A DNA stretch of 64,000 nt from a virus, in IMG/VR virus record IMGVR_UViG_3300030202_002001, positions 1 to 64,000 of that record; one strand, given 5' to 3'. Made by a program: the position numbers and the translations under genes. This document shows, piece by piece, positions 52,570-60,298 of the stretch. How positions within the stretch are numbered: position 1 is the stretch's first letter; every line of letters starts with the position of its first letter. The notes beneath the pieces are model-generated. The model did not search any database. It was not told where the DNA came from and was given only the letters and a program-made list of their open reading frames with translations.

Positions 52570-52591
52570 AGGATAACCTATAGGAGTAATG

Positions 52592-52900
52592 ATGTCTGAC
52601 AAAGAATTTTCAGATTTTAAATTAGAGCGTAAAGAGTGTGAAAAGTGTGGAGCAACCTGGATCAATGGGACTCATATCTGGCGTGGCACTGGCGGTTCAT
52701 CTAATACTAGTGAGCTTGACCTTGCTGGTCTTGTTTGTAATAAACTAGGTGATGAGAAATGTATTAATCCCAAGAAGGGACAAGACGGAGGTCAGACTTG
52801 GGAGTATAGGATGGGATACATTGACGGAGTAATGAAGGAGAAAAAAGAGTCAATGGAGAGAATGAGAGACTTAGGAAATGATATGGGATTTGAGTTCTGA
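52592..52900 (+). CDS. Conserved cyanophage-type Cys-containing protein (102 aa)
   Basis: ATG 52592 gives better RBS spacing (AGGAG at 52582) than ATG 52589. CEKCGATWINGTHIW, then LDLAGLVCNKLGDEKCINP, offers four Cys (CxxC ... C ... C) for a zinc knuckle. A C-terminal charged helix (VMKEKKESMERMRDLGND) follows. I remember similar proteins in cyanophages. Unknown function. Confidence 0.65.
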   Translation: MSDKEFSDFKLERKECEKCGATWINGTHIWRGTGGSSNTSELDLAGLVCNKLGDEKCINPKKGQDGGQTWEYRMGYIDGVMKEKKESMERMRDLGNDMGFEF

Positions 52901-52964
52901 AACGCTGATATTTTCCTAGTGAAAGTATAAAAAGAGTGCTAGATAGTATAGTTGCAAACACTCA

Positions 52965-53288
52965 ATGAAGTTATTTTTTGCACTACTAGCTACACTCTTT
53001 TTTGCTGCGCCTGTATGGGCAGTAGATGTGACTATGGGATCCAATGGAAACCTAGTATTTGAACCAAACGAAATTACAATTAAAGCAGGAGAAACCATCC
53101 ACTTCGTAAATGGTATGCTCCCACCACACAATATTATTGTTGAGGGTCGAGCAGACCTTTCCAGAGAATCTTTAATGTTTAGTCCTGGTGAATTACAAGA
53201 TATCAAATTTGCCGATGCTGGAGACTACGATTTTTTCTGTGGTCCTCATCAGGGAGCAGGTATGGTTGGCACAATTCATGTAGACTAA
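52965..53288 (+). CDS. petE: Plastocyanin
   Basis: 107 aa with a signal peptide ([19 protein letters not shown], cleavage after A19) for export to the thylakoid lumen, then a cupredoxin domain. All four type I copper ligands are present: H55 (PPHN), C92, H95 and M100 (CGPHQGAGM). Plastocyanin carries electrons from cytochrome b6f to photosystem I. In cyanophages it is an auxiliary metabolic gene thought to sustain electron flow during infection. The mature domain is slightly shorter than host proteins. The 64-bp upstream gap contains a TAGTAT (-10-like) but no clear late motif. Only 4 bp separate it from petF. Confidence 0.95.
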   Translation: MKLFFALLATLFFAAPVWAVDVTMGSNGNLVFEPNEITIKAGETIHFVNGMLPPHNIIVEGRADLSRESLMFSPGELQDIKFADAGDYDFFCGPHQGAGMVGTIHVD

Positions 53289-53292
53289 TAAA

Positions 53293-53583
53293 ATGTATTC
53301 AATTTTAATCAAGAAAGCAGACGGCACCGAAACCTCTTTCGATTGCCCAGATGATGTTTATATTCTTGATGAGGCTGAGGATCAGGGTATTGATTTACCA
53401 TACTCTTGTCGCGCTGGTGCATGCTCCTCATGTGCTGGTAAACTTGAGTCTGGAACCGTCAATCAAGAAGAACAATCATTTTTAGACGACGATCAGATGG
53501 CAGCAGGGTTTGCACTATTATGTGTTTCATATCCTACCTCTGATTGTGTAATCAAAGCGGAGGCAGAAGAAGAACTCTACTAG
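53293..53583 (+). CDS. petF: Plant-type [2Fe-2S] ferredoxin
   Basis: 96 aa, full length. Cluster ligands are C39, C44, C47 ([10 protein letters not shown]) and C77 (ALLCVSYP). It accepts electrons from photosystem I and passes them to FNR, bilin reductases or other enzymes, and is soluble. Next to petE it brackets photosystem I on both sides, donor and acceptor. An extra Cys at 18 and 85 is outside the cluster motif. No signal peptide. Probably cotranscribed with petE. Confidence 0.96.
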   Translation: MYSILIKKADGTETSFDCPDDVYILDEAEDQGIDLPYSCRAGACSSCAGKLESGTVNQEEQSFLDDDQMAAGFALLCVSYPTSDCVIKAEAEEELY

Positions 53584-53620
53584 AATAGGAATGCTATGAA
53601 AATGACCAGTGTCACATAGA

Positions 53621-53824
53621 ATGACTGAAATTAAACCTAGTCACTATCTGACAGAAGAAAAATGTCAGGAGATGATCGATGACGCAATTCGTAAGCACAA
53701 CCGCAATGCTGGAATTATTTCTATGTGCGTGGGTTGGGTTGTTCTCGCTCTTTTTGCTGAGGGTCTCCTCAGGCTCATAGGAGTGATTGATCCACTCTTA
53801 CCATGGTTAAAAATTACACTATAA
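53621..53824 (+). CDS. Small membrane protein (67 aa)
   Basis: ATG 53621 (MTEIKPSHYLTEEKCQEMIDD); a GTG at 53609 is less likely. A soluble N-terminal helix, then one or two TM segments (GIISMCVGWVVLALFAEGLL, LIGVIDPLLPWL). It follows petF by 37 bp and ends 4 bp before the next gene. Unknown function; possibly a membrane partner of the photosynthesis genes, by position only. Confidence 0.6.
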   Translation: MTEIKPSHYLTEEKCQEMIDDAIRKHNRNAGIISMCVGWVVLALFAEGLLRLIGVIDPLLPWLKITL

Positions 53825-53828
53825 TGTT

Positions 53829-54299
53829 ATGAAAGTAGGAATGATTGGTTTAGGTCGTACTGGTGAAGGTATGGCCCGCCGTATGCTTGCAAAGGGAATT
53901 GAAGTCTGGGGTTACAGTAGTACTAACTACGAGAATGCCTGCGGACAATATGAGGCAGGATACATCAGTGGATGTGTAACTTCACTAGAGTATCTTGTTC
54001 AAGCAGTTAAATCTGATGGACTTGTTCATACTAGTGCTGGTAAAATTCCTGGCATCTTTCAAATTACACTCCCAGAGCAAAAGGCAGAAGACACACTTGA
54101 TGAGTTGCTACCTTTACTTCAGGAGGGTGATATCATTATTGATCATAGTACCAGTGACATAGAAAAATGTCAGGAACTTGAGAAGTATTGCTCCAAGTTA
54201 GGTATCTCATACATTTTCTCTGGTACATATGGAGCAAATCATGCTATCAATGTTTGCTCTAAAATTTTCCAGAGTTTATCCCCAGGTAATGTTAAATGA
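53829..54299 (+). CDS. Truncated 6-phosphogluconate dehydrogenase-like Rossmann protein (156 aa)
   Basis: MKVGMIGLGRTGEGMARRML carries the GxGxxG dinucleotide-binding motif of 6PGDH / hydroxyacid dehydrogenases. IIIDHSTSDIEKCQELEKY and SGTYGANHA correspond in position to the family's DGGNS... and SGGxxGA blocks. The protein then stops at 156 aa, so the all-alpha domain and its catalytic Lys are missing (full enzymes are ~300-480 aa). I found no continuation in other frames downstream. It is either a degenerated metabolic gene or a stand-alone NAD(P)-binding protein. The parent reaction is oxidation of 6-phosphogluconate. Overlaps the next gene (ATGA). Confidence 0.7.
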   Translation: MKVGMIGLGRTGEGMARRMLAKGIEVWGYSSTNYENACGQYEAGYISGCVTSLEYLVQAVKSDGLVHTSAGKIPGIFQITLPEQKAEDTLDELLPLLQEGDIIIDHSTSDIEKCQELEKYCSKLGISYIFSGTYGANHAINVCSKIFQSLSPGNVK

Positions 54300-54496
54300 T
54301 TTTAGCTGATGTACTTATTTGGATCACTATTCCATTTGTATTGATCACCCTTTGTTTTGGTTTCATCAAAGGCGATAATGTCTATTATGAATCGGATGCC
54401 TATGATGGTAATGGGACAGCACATCCTGTCCTATTTGAAAAGACCACCTGCGAAAGGAGGGAAACCACAAATGGATCAAGAAGAAATCAAGCATAG
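54296..54496 (+). CDS. Single-TM small protein (66 aa)
   Basis: ATGA overlap. TM at ~3-23 (LADVLIWITIPFVLITLCFGF), then FIKGDNVYYESDAYDGNGTAH and a polar tail that overlaps the next gene by 26 bp. The NVYYESDAYDGNG segment recurs, as I remember, in cyanophage microproteins. Unknown function. Confidence 0.55.
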   Translation: MILADVLIWITIPFVLITLCFGFIKGDNVYYESDAYDGNGTAHPVLFEKTTCERRETTNGSRRNQA

Positions 54497-54674
54497 ATAT
54501 GGATTTGCGATGTGTGCATTTGCAAGAATGTACGGTGTTCCAACTGTCAATGGTTCAGAATCTGTACATAAATTTTGTAAGAGATGGGCCGAATCTGAGG
54601 AGGATACTCCATCAGGGACACTAACAGAAGTCAACTTCTACTTTAAGGACAGATGGGATGTCTGGGGAAAATAA
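54471..54674 (+). CDS. Small protein of unknown function (67 aa)
   Basis: ATG 54471 has a strong RBS (AAAGGAGG at 54453) and is preferred over in-frame starts from 54357. Reads MDQEEIKHRYGFAMCAFARMYGV, ..., TEVNFYFKDRWDVWGK. Alpha/beta; no known domain. Confidence 0.6.
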   Translation: MDQEEIKHRYGFAMCAFARMYGVPTVNGSESVHKFCKRWAESEEDTPSGTLTEVNFYFKDRWDVWGK

Positions 54675-54769
54675 AAAAATCAAAAAGACAAGATGGATTA
54701 GGAGTGCTGTTTGTGGGAGCATACCTTTCATACCAGACTCCGAATACAATGGTTCCATATGTGAGTTAA
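54653..54769 (+). CDS. Single-TM microprotein (38 aa)
   Basis: Read directly: ATG 54653 (MGCLGKIKKSKRQDGLG), RBS AAGGA 8 bp upstream, basic N-terminus followed by a TM (GLGVLFVGAYLSY) and a short VPYVS end. Overlaps the previous stop by 22 bp. An alternative frame (54658-54798) has no hydrophobic segment and seems worse. Confidence 0.4.
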   Translation: MGCLGKIKKSKRQDGLGVLFVGAYLSYQTPNTMVPYVS

Positions 54770-54787
54770 CTTGTAATGTAAAACAAA

Positions 54788-54976
54788 ATGAGCCTTAAAA
54801 AAGAAAATCGCAAATTGCGAGAAGAAAATTTTATGTTAAAACTTGAGATTTGGAAATTAGAAACAAAATTAGAAAGTTTAAAATCCGATAAATGGGGTCA
54901 TTGGAAACACCCAAAATCATGTCTACATAATAAAGATCCATGGGAAAACTGGGACTATCTAAAAGATGAGAAATGA
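54788..54976 (+). CDS. Coiled-coil microprotein (62 aa)
   Basis: MSLKKENRKLREENFMLKLE with leucine heptads continuing to residue ~33 (IWKLETKLESLKSDKW), then a Trp/His-rich end (GHWKHP, WENWDYL). A basic zipper-like dimer is plausible. Overlaps the next ATG by 11 bp. Unknown function. Confidence 0.55.
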   Translation: MSLKKENRKLREENFMLKLEIWKLETKLESLKSDKWGHWKHPKSCLHNKDPWENWDYLKDEK

Positions 54977-55169
54977 AATTTTAAGAGCTCTTAAAGCAAA
55001 TGCCACTGGTAACATTGAGAAGGCAAGACTCAATATTGAGATCTACCTCAAAAATCCTGTAGGCATTGGTGAGCATCCAGATGTTCTTGCTGCAATTCAA
55101 GATCAGGTTGATCTAATTGCTCATGAAGAAGAGCGTATTGAAGTCCTTCAAAAATATTTCGACTCGTAA
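54966..55169 (+). CDS. Conserved cyanophage-type helical protein (67 aa)
   Basis: MRNEILRALKANATGNIEKARLN, IEIYLKNPVGIGEHPDVLAAI, ..., IEVLQKYFDS. The helix - NPxGIGEHxD - helix pattern is one I remember from many cyanophages. Probably a helical hairpin dimer. Function unknown. Confidence 0.7.
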   Translation: MRNEILRALKANATGNIEKARLNIEIYLKNPVGIGEHPDVLAAIQDQVDLIAHEEERIEVLQKYFDS

Positions 55170-55170
55170 A

Positions 55171-55323
55171 ATGCTATTACAATTTGCAAGATTTTGCGGA
55201 ACTGTATTAAACAACCCATGGGGATGTGGACTAATGGCCTGGTGCCTAGTCTTCGTTCCCATTCTTGGTATGTGGGCAGTACATAATTATGGATGGCAAC
55301 ATTGGGAACCCTTTAAAAAGTGA
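55171..55323 (+). CDS. Single-TM microprotein (50 aa)
   Basis: ATG 55171 (MLLQFARFCGTVLNNPWGCG), TM ~18-38 (CGLMAWCLVFVPILGMWAV), Trp-rich end (YGWQHWEPFKK). The stop overlaps the GTG of the next gene. Unknown function. Confidence 0.5.
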   Translation: MLLQFARFCGTVLNNPWGCGLMAWCLVFVPILGMWAVHNYGWQHWEPFKK

Positions 55324-55529
55324 ATTTAGTATTGCGTCCTCTTGATAGTGTTACTGACCCAGTATGGTCAGTAATCATTATGGTAATTCTAGCTGTAGCG
55401 TTAGCAATGGTATTCGTTGTCTACATATTAAGAGAAGCATTTGCAGAGTTAGAAGATGGGAGCAATGACACCGCCGAGCAGAAAGAGCTGCTACAACTTC
55501 CGAGTGACGGAGATCAATCGTGTCCTTGA
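55320..55529 (+). CDS. Single-TM microprotein (69 aa, GTG start)
   Basis: GTG 55320 overlaps the previous TGA. TM ~18-38 (SVIIMVILAVALAMVFVVYIL), then an acidic tail (EAFAELEDGSNDTAEQKELL) that overlaps the nuclease gene by 74 bp. Function unknown. Confidence 0.5.
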   Translation: MNLVLRPLDSVTDPVWSVIIMVILAVALAMVFVVYILREAFAELEDGSNDTAEQKELLQLPSDGDQSCP

Positions 55530-55917
55530 TGGTGATACTATCGATGTCACTATTGACCTCGGGTTTGATTTATACAAGAAAGAAAGAGTTAGAATTGCAG
55601 GCGTTGATACGCCAGAGAAGAGGACGAGGAACTTAGAGGAGAAAGAACTTGGAATCGACGCAACCGAATGGCTCAAAGCAAAACTGGAAGGTACTTTGGC
55701 TGGTGATGATGAGTTGTCTATTAGGACTGAACTTGTTGGTGGCGTCGGCAAATATGGCCGTCTTCTTGGTTGGTTATACATTGGGGACGAGTCAGTGTCA
55801 CTCAACGAACAAATGATTGAGCAAGGATATGCTCACGCATATGATGGTGGCACCAAGGATATGAATCTTGAAGCACTACGAGAAATCAGAAGAGCACATG
55901 GAACATTGGTAGATTGA
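55456..55917 (+). CDS. Thermonuclease (SNase) family endonuclease
   Basis: 153 aa. Staphylococcal-nuclease residues are in place: D25 and D27 (VLDGDTID) for calcium, R46 ... D51, T52, E54 (RIAGVDTPE), and R102 in KYGRLLGWLYI. This is the catalytic set D21, R35, D40, T41, E43, R87 of SNase. It cleaves DNA/RNA phosphodiesters. No signal peptide, so cytoplasmic use such as host DNA degradation or trimming is likely. ATG 55465 is an alternative start. Followed 1 bp later by gp17. Confidence 0.88.
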   Translation: MGAMTPPSRKSCYNFRVTEINRVLDGDTIDVTIDLGFDLYKKERVRIAGVDTPEKRTRNLEEKELGIDATEWLKAKLEGTLAGDDELSIRTELVGGVGKYGRLLGWLYIGDESVSLNEQMIEQGYAHAYDGGTKDMNLEALREIRRAHGTLVD

Positions 55918-55918
55918 T

Positions 55919-57583
55919 ATGAGTAGTAACGAAATATACTTAGGTAATCCTAATCTAAAAAAAGCAAATACCCCGATTGAATTCTCACCAGAGAATGTTC
56001 AGGAGTATTTGAAGTGCAAAAATGATCCTGTATATTTTGCTAAAAATTATGTAAAGATTGTTTCTCTTGACGAGGGTCTTGTACCATTCAAGATGTGGGA
56101 TTTCCAAGAGAAATTAATCAGAAATTTTCACGAGAAACGATTTAATATCTGTAAAATGCCTAGGCAGACAGGTAAGTCTACTACATGCGTGTCTTATCTC
56201 CTACATTATATTGTCTTTAACGATAGCGTCAATGTTGGTATCCTAGCAAACAAAGCAGCGACGGCAAGGGAACTTCTCAGTAGGTTACAAACTGCATATG
56301 AGAACTTGCCTAAATGGATGCAACAGGGTATTCTATCCTGGAACAAAGGTTCTATGGAGTTAGAAAATGGCAGTAAAATATTGGCAGCATCTACATCTGC
56401 AAGTGCTGTCCGAGGTATGTCGTTTAACATCATCTTCCTCGATGAGTTTGCGTTCGTTCCAAACCATATTGCAGAGTCGTTCTTTGCCTCTGTTTATCCT
56501 ACTATTACTTCTGGTAAAAGCACAAAGGTAATTATGGTTTCAACGCCTCACGGCATGAACCATTTCTACAGATATTGGCACGACGCACAAAGAGGGAAGA
56601 ACGAATATACAGCCACAGAAGTTCACTGGTCTGAAGTCCCTGGTAGGGATTCTAAATGGAAAGCACAGACCATTGCTAACACCTCAGAGCAGCAGTTCAA
56701 AGTTGAGTTTGAGTGCGAATTCCTTGGATCTGTTGACACTTTGATTAGTGTTGCTAAATTAAGAAACCTTGTTTTTGATGATCCAATACAGAATAATGGA
56801 AAGGGCCTCGTGGTATATGAAAAACCACAGAAGGATCGTGATTACATTGTAACTGTTGACACTGCGCGTGGCATTGATCATGACTATTCTGCCTTTGTTG
56901 TTTTTGATATCTCAGAGTTTCCGTATAAGACGGCAGCAAGATATAAAAATAATGAAATTAAACCTATGCTGTTTCCAAATATTATTTTGGATATGGCGAA
57001 GGCATATAATAATGCTTATGTATTAGTAGAAGTTAATGACATTGGAGAACAGGTTGCGACAATTTTACAATACGATTTAGAATATGAGAATATGCTGATG
57101 TGTTCTATGAGAGGTAGAGCTGGTCAGCAAGTAGGCACAGGTTTCAGTGGCAAAAAAACTCAGTTAGGGGTCAGGATGACTGCTGCTGTTAAGAAAACTG
57201 GATGCTCAAACTTAAAAGCATTAGTGGAGGAAGATAAGTTAGTAACTAGCGACTATGATATCATTGCTGAACTGACAACATTCATTCAGAAGAAACAATC
57301 GTGGGAGGCAGAAGATGGTTGTCACGATGACCTTGCAATGTGTTTGGTTATCTTTGCATGGTTAGTTGCTCAAGATTACTTTAGAGAAATGACGGACAAT
57401 GATGTCCGTAAAAGAATCTATGAGGATCAGAAAGAACAAATTGAACAAGACATGGCACCATTTGGATTTATTAGTGATGGTCTAGATGATGAGTCGTTTA
57501 TGGAAGGTGGTGATAGATGGACTGTAGATAAGGAGGCTACGGCAACATATGGTGATATGTCATACATGTGGGAATATAATTAA
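55919..57583 (+). CDS. gp17: Terminase large subunit gp17 (ATPase/nuclease)
   Basis: 554 aa (T4 gp17 610). ATPase: Walker A RQTGKST (82-88), Walker B IIFLDEF with D175/E176, coupling motif STPHG (208-212). RNase H-fold nuclease: D314 (VTVDTARG), E371 and D374 (VEVNDIGE), D470/D471 (CHDDLAM). This motor packages DNA into the prohead and cuts concatemers. Separated from gp16 by the cargo block. The stop overlaps the next ATG by one base. Confidence 0.97.
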   Translation: MSSNEIYLGNPNLKKANTPIEFSPENVQEYLKCKNDPVYFAKNYVKIVSLDEGLVPFKMWDFQEKLIRNFHEKRFNICKMPRQTGKSTTCVSYLLHYIVFNDSVNVGILANKAATARELLSRLQTAYENLPKWMQQGILSWNKGSMELENGSKILAASTSASAVRGMSFNIIFLDEFAFVPNHIAESFFASVYPTITSGKSTKVIMVSTPHGMNHFYRYWHDAQRGKNEYTATEVHWSEVPGRDSKWKAQTIANTSEQQFKVEFECEFLGSVDTLISVAKLRNLVFDDPIQNNGKGLVVYEKPQKDRDYIVTVDTARGIDHDYSAFVVFDISEFPYKTAARYKNNEIKPMLFPNIILDMAKAYNNAYVLVEVNDIGEQVATILQYDLEYENMLMCSMRGRAGQQVGTGFSGKKTQLGVRMTAAVKKTGCSNLKALVEEDKLVTSDYDIIAELTTFIQKKQSWEAEDGCHDDLAMCLVIFAWLVAQDYFREMTDNDVRKRIYEDQKEQIEQDMAPFGFISDGLDDESFMEGGDRWTVDKEATATYGDMSYMWEYN

Positions 57584-57813
57584 TGGATCTGGGGGATGAG
57601 TTTGAATATGGTCACTTGTTTCTGACGGAAAGAAAATGTAGAGCATGTGGAAAAACAAAAAATCTCATGAGTGATTTTTATAGAACTCATAAAGATAGAG
57701 GAGATACCCCATCAGCATATTCGTATGAATGTAAGATGTGTACTAAAGAAAGAGTAGTAGAATATAGGAGAAATAAAGAAAAAAGAAGGGATTGGTTGTA
57801 TCCAGATTGGTAG
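57583..57813 (+). CDS. Small zinc-binding protein (76 aa)
   Basis: Two CxxC pairs (CRACGK at ~19-24, CKMC at ~50-53) 28 residues apart form a treble-clef or HNH-like zinc site. The C-terminus is basic (KERVVEYRRNKEKRRDW). No HNH catalytic His-Asn pattern is visible. It lies between gp17 and gp18, coupled to gp17. It may bind DNA or RNA during packaging, or be the remnant of a homing endonuclease. Confidence 0.7.
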   Translation: MDLGDEFEYGHLFLTERKCRACGKTKNLMSDFYRTHKDRGDTPSAYSYECKMCTKERVVEYRRNKEKRRDWLYPDW

Positions 57814-57852
57814 TGTTCATGACCAGTTTCCCCACTCAAAAAGGTCTAAACT

Positions 57853-57859
57853 CTAAATA
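57853..57859 (+). promoter_or_regulatory. Late promoter motif CTAAATA before gp18
   Basis: CTAAATA in the 82-bp gap between the zinc protein and gp18, 36 bp before the sheath ATG. GGGAG RBS follows. Confidence 0.55.
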
Positions 57860-57895
57860 TTAGTAGACAAATTTGGATTCTATTGGGAGTTAAAG

Positions 57896-60262
57896 ATGCC
57901 GCTCAACCTAGCATCTCCTGGAATTGTCGTAAGGGAAGTTGACCTGACCCAAGGTAGAGTAGATCCTACTTCTACCAAAGCTGCAGGTCTCGTAGCTCCC
58001 TTTGCAAAAGGACCAGTCGAGAAACCCACACTTATTGAAACCGAAGCGGATCTCCTGGAGACCTTTGGTTCACCATACAGAGACAGTAATCATTACGAAT
58101 ACTGGCTTACAGCATCTTCGTATCTTTCATACGGTGGTGTTCTTAGAGTTGTCAGATCTGCTGACAGTCAGTTTAAGAACGCTTTCGTTGGAAGTGCAAG
58201 TAGCGTTATCATCAAAAGCGTAGATGATTATATTGATAAAGGTTATTCTGAGAATAACATTTCCAGTGTAGTTGTTGCTGCTAGAAACCCTGGATCTTGG
58301 GCAAACGGAATTAAAGTTGCCCTTTTAGATGGTCTAGCGGATCAAACCCTTACGGGTCTTGATACAACCGCTATCCTTGGATTCTCTTCTACTGCCAATG
58401 GCGGCCTTGCTGCTGTTGCTGGTTATGAAGACGGTATTTCACCAATTGACCTCACTGTAGGTCTTGGCATTACTCAAGCAGTTCCTTCTGGAACAGTTGT
58501 TGCTGGAGTAGGTGCAACTTCACTTCTTGACGGATACCTTAAGGGTGTCATTACTGAAGTTGGATCTGGCGAGGTATCAGTTAAAGTAGTATCTCATGTC
58601 AGTGCTGCTGGTACAGAAACTGCAGTTGACTACACACCAGGTGGAGTTTATGAATTCCAGAATTCTGGTTCATTCTCTTTGCATGTTCAATCTGCTGTCG
58701 GATCTGGTCAACTTGGATGGACTGCTAGCACCGTTTCTTACGGATCTAGTTTCGCCAATGCAGACTTCCTTACCGCTCTAACTGGTGCTGGTGTCACTGC
58801 TGGTGATGCTCGCTATGTTGCTGCTGCAGCATATGACGGTAATGTAGATTACAGTGGAGCAAAGGATTGGTTTGATAATCAATCAATCACTCTTAGCAAC
58901 GGCAACACTATTGCTTGGAACTCTCTCGCAGATAGACCTGGAACTTCCTCGTTTGCTGCAGCAAGAAGTGCTAAAAATGATGAGGTTCATGTAGCTCTAA
59001 TTGATGACGCTGGTAAGATTACTGGCAATGCTGGAACACTCCTTGAAAAGTATATTTCTGCTTCTAAAGGTAAAGATTCGGTTTACTCTGCTGGTTCACC
59101 TTCTTATTGGAGAAAACTTCTTGAAATCGCTAGCCAATATGCATTTGGTGGTGGAGCTCCTTCTGGTGTAGTTACGACAGATCTTGATGCAAACTTTGAT
59201 CCTAAGACCGATGTTGCATGGGATCAAGACACCGAGAATGTCTCCTTCGCTGCTATTGGTAACTATCAAGCATCATTTGCGGGTGGATTGGATTATGGCG
59301 GTAAGACCTCAATCAGTGCTACTGATGCTTTGAAGGTAACCGTTGGTGATCTTTCTACTGGTTACGATCTCCTTGCTAATAAAGATGCATACGAACTAGA
59401 CTTCTTGATGATGGGTTCTGCTGCTCATGGCAGAGAAGCCTCGCAAGCACTTGCAAACAAACTTATTTCAGTCGCAGAACTTAGAAAGGACTGCGTAGCA
59501 TGTATCTCGCCGTTTAGAGGTGCTTTCCTTGCTACATCTGGTGATGGAGAGGATCTTACTCTTAAGTCCGATACAATTACTTCAGCGGTAACTGCATTCT
59601 ACTCTTCTATCACATCATCTTCTTACGCTATCCTTGATAGTGGTTACAAGTACATGTATGATCGCTTCAGTAAAGCGTTCCGCTATGTACCTCTGAATGG
59701 TGACATTGCTGGCGTTTGTGCTAGAAATGACATCAACAACTTCCCTTGGTTCTCACCAGGTGGTACGACAAGAGGCGCAATCCTCAATGCTGTAAAACTT
59801 GCATATAATCCTTCACAGGCAGAGAGAGACAAGTTGTACTCTTCAAGAGTCAACCCAGTAATCTTCTCGCCTGGTGCTGGTATTATTCTGTTTGGTGATA
59901 AGACTGGTCTTGGCAAGTCTTCCGCTTTCGACAGAATCAATGTTCGCCGTCTCTTCATCTTCCTTGAAAAAGCAATTTCTGCAGCGGCAAGAGACCAACT
60001 CTTTGAGTTTAATGATGAAATTACGAGACTTAACTTCTTGAACATTGTAGAACCTTTCCTCAGAGATGTACAATCTAAGAGAGGTATTACCGATTTCGTT
60101 GCAGTTTGTGACGAAACAAACAACACTGCAGCGGTAATCGACAACAACGAATTCGTTGCTGACATCTTTATCAAACCTGCTAGGTCGATTAACTTCATCG
60201 GTCTAACATTCGTTGCTACTCGCACGGGCGTTAGTTTTGAAGAAGTTATTGGTCGAGTTTGA
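57896..60262 (+). CDS. gp18: Tail sheath protein gp18
   Basis: 788 aa (T4 gp18 659). N-terminus LASPGIVVREVDLTQGRVDP, GLVAPFAKGPVEKPTLI and SYLSYGGVLRVVRSAD are canonical. The conserved C-terminal sheath core is also clear (YKYMYDRFSKAFRYVPLNGDIAG, described; NVRRLFIFLEKAI; FIGLTFVATRTGVSF). About 130 extra residues around 155-290 (Gly/Ser/Val-rich) form an additional surface domain. Contracts around the gp19 tube during infection. Own late promoter and RBS. Confidence 0.97.
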   Translation: MPLNLASPGIVVREVDLTQGRVDPTSTKAAGLVAPFAKGPVEKPTLIETEADLLETFGSPYRDSNHYEYWLTASSYLSYGGVLRVVRSADSQFKNAFVGSASSVIIKSVDDYIDKGYSENNISSVVVAARNPGSWANGIKVALLDGLADQTLTGLDTTAILGFSSTANGGLAAVAGYEDGISPIDLTVGLGITQAVPSGTVVAGVGATSLLDGYLKGVITEVGSGEVSVKVVSHVSAAGTETAVDYTPGGVYEFQNSGSFSLHVQSAVGSGQLGWTASTVSYGSSFANADFLTALTGAGVTAGDARYVAAAAYDGNVDYSGAKDWFDNQSITLSNGNTIAWNSLADRPGTSSFAAARSAKNDEVHVALIDDAGKITGNAGTLLEKYISASKGKDSVYSAGSPSYWRKLLEIASQYAFGGGAPSGVVTTDLDANFDPKTDVAWDQDTENVSFAAIGNYQASFAGGLDYGGKTSISATDALKVTVGDLSTGYDLLANKDAYELDFLMMGSAAHGREASQALANKLISVAELRKDCVACISPFRGAFLATSGDGEDLTLKSDTITSAVTAFYSSITSSSYAILDSGYKYMYDRFSKAFRYVPLNGDIAGVCARNDINNFPWFSPGGTTRGAILNAVKLAYNPSQAERDKLYSSRVNPVIFSPGAGIILFGDKTGLGKSSAFDRINVRRLFIFLEKAISAAARDQLFEFNDEITRLNFLNIVEPFLRDVQSKRGITDFVAVCDETNNTAAVIDNNEFVADIFIKPARSINFIGLTFVATRTGVSFEEVIGRV

Positions 60263-60298
60263 TCGCCTTAATAATAAACTCAAAGGAGAACCCAACTA

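Noticed and set aside
53829-54674. Sequencing frameshift in the 6PGDH-like gene
   Set aside because: Downstream frames encode a TM protein and other small genes with their own starts and RBS; no 6PGDH C-terminal motif is found in any frame.
54658-54798. 46-aa reading frame overlapping the 38-aa TM microprotein
   Set aside because: No RBS, no TM or domain, and it overlaps the start of the coiled-coil gene; the frame at 54653 has a better RBS and a membrane segment.
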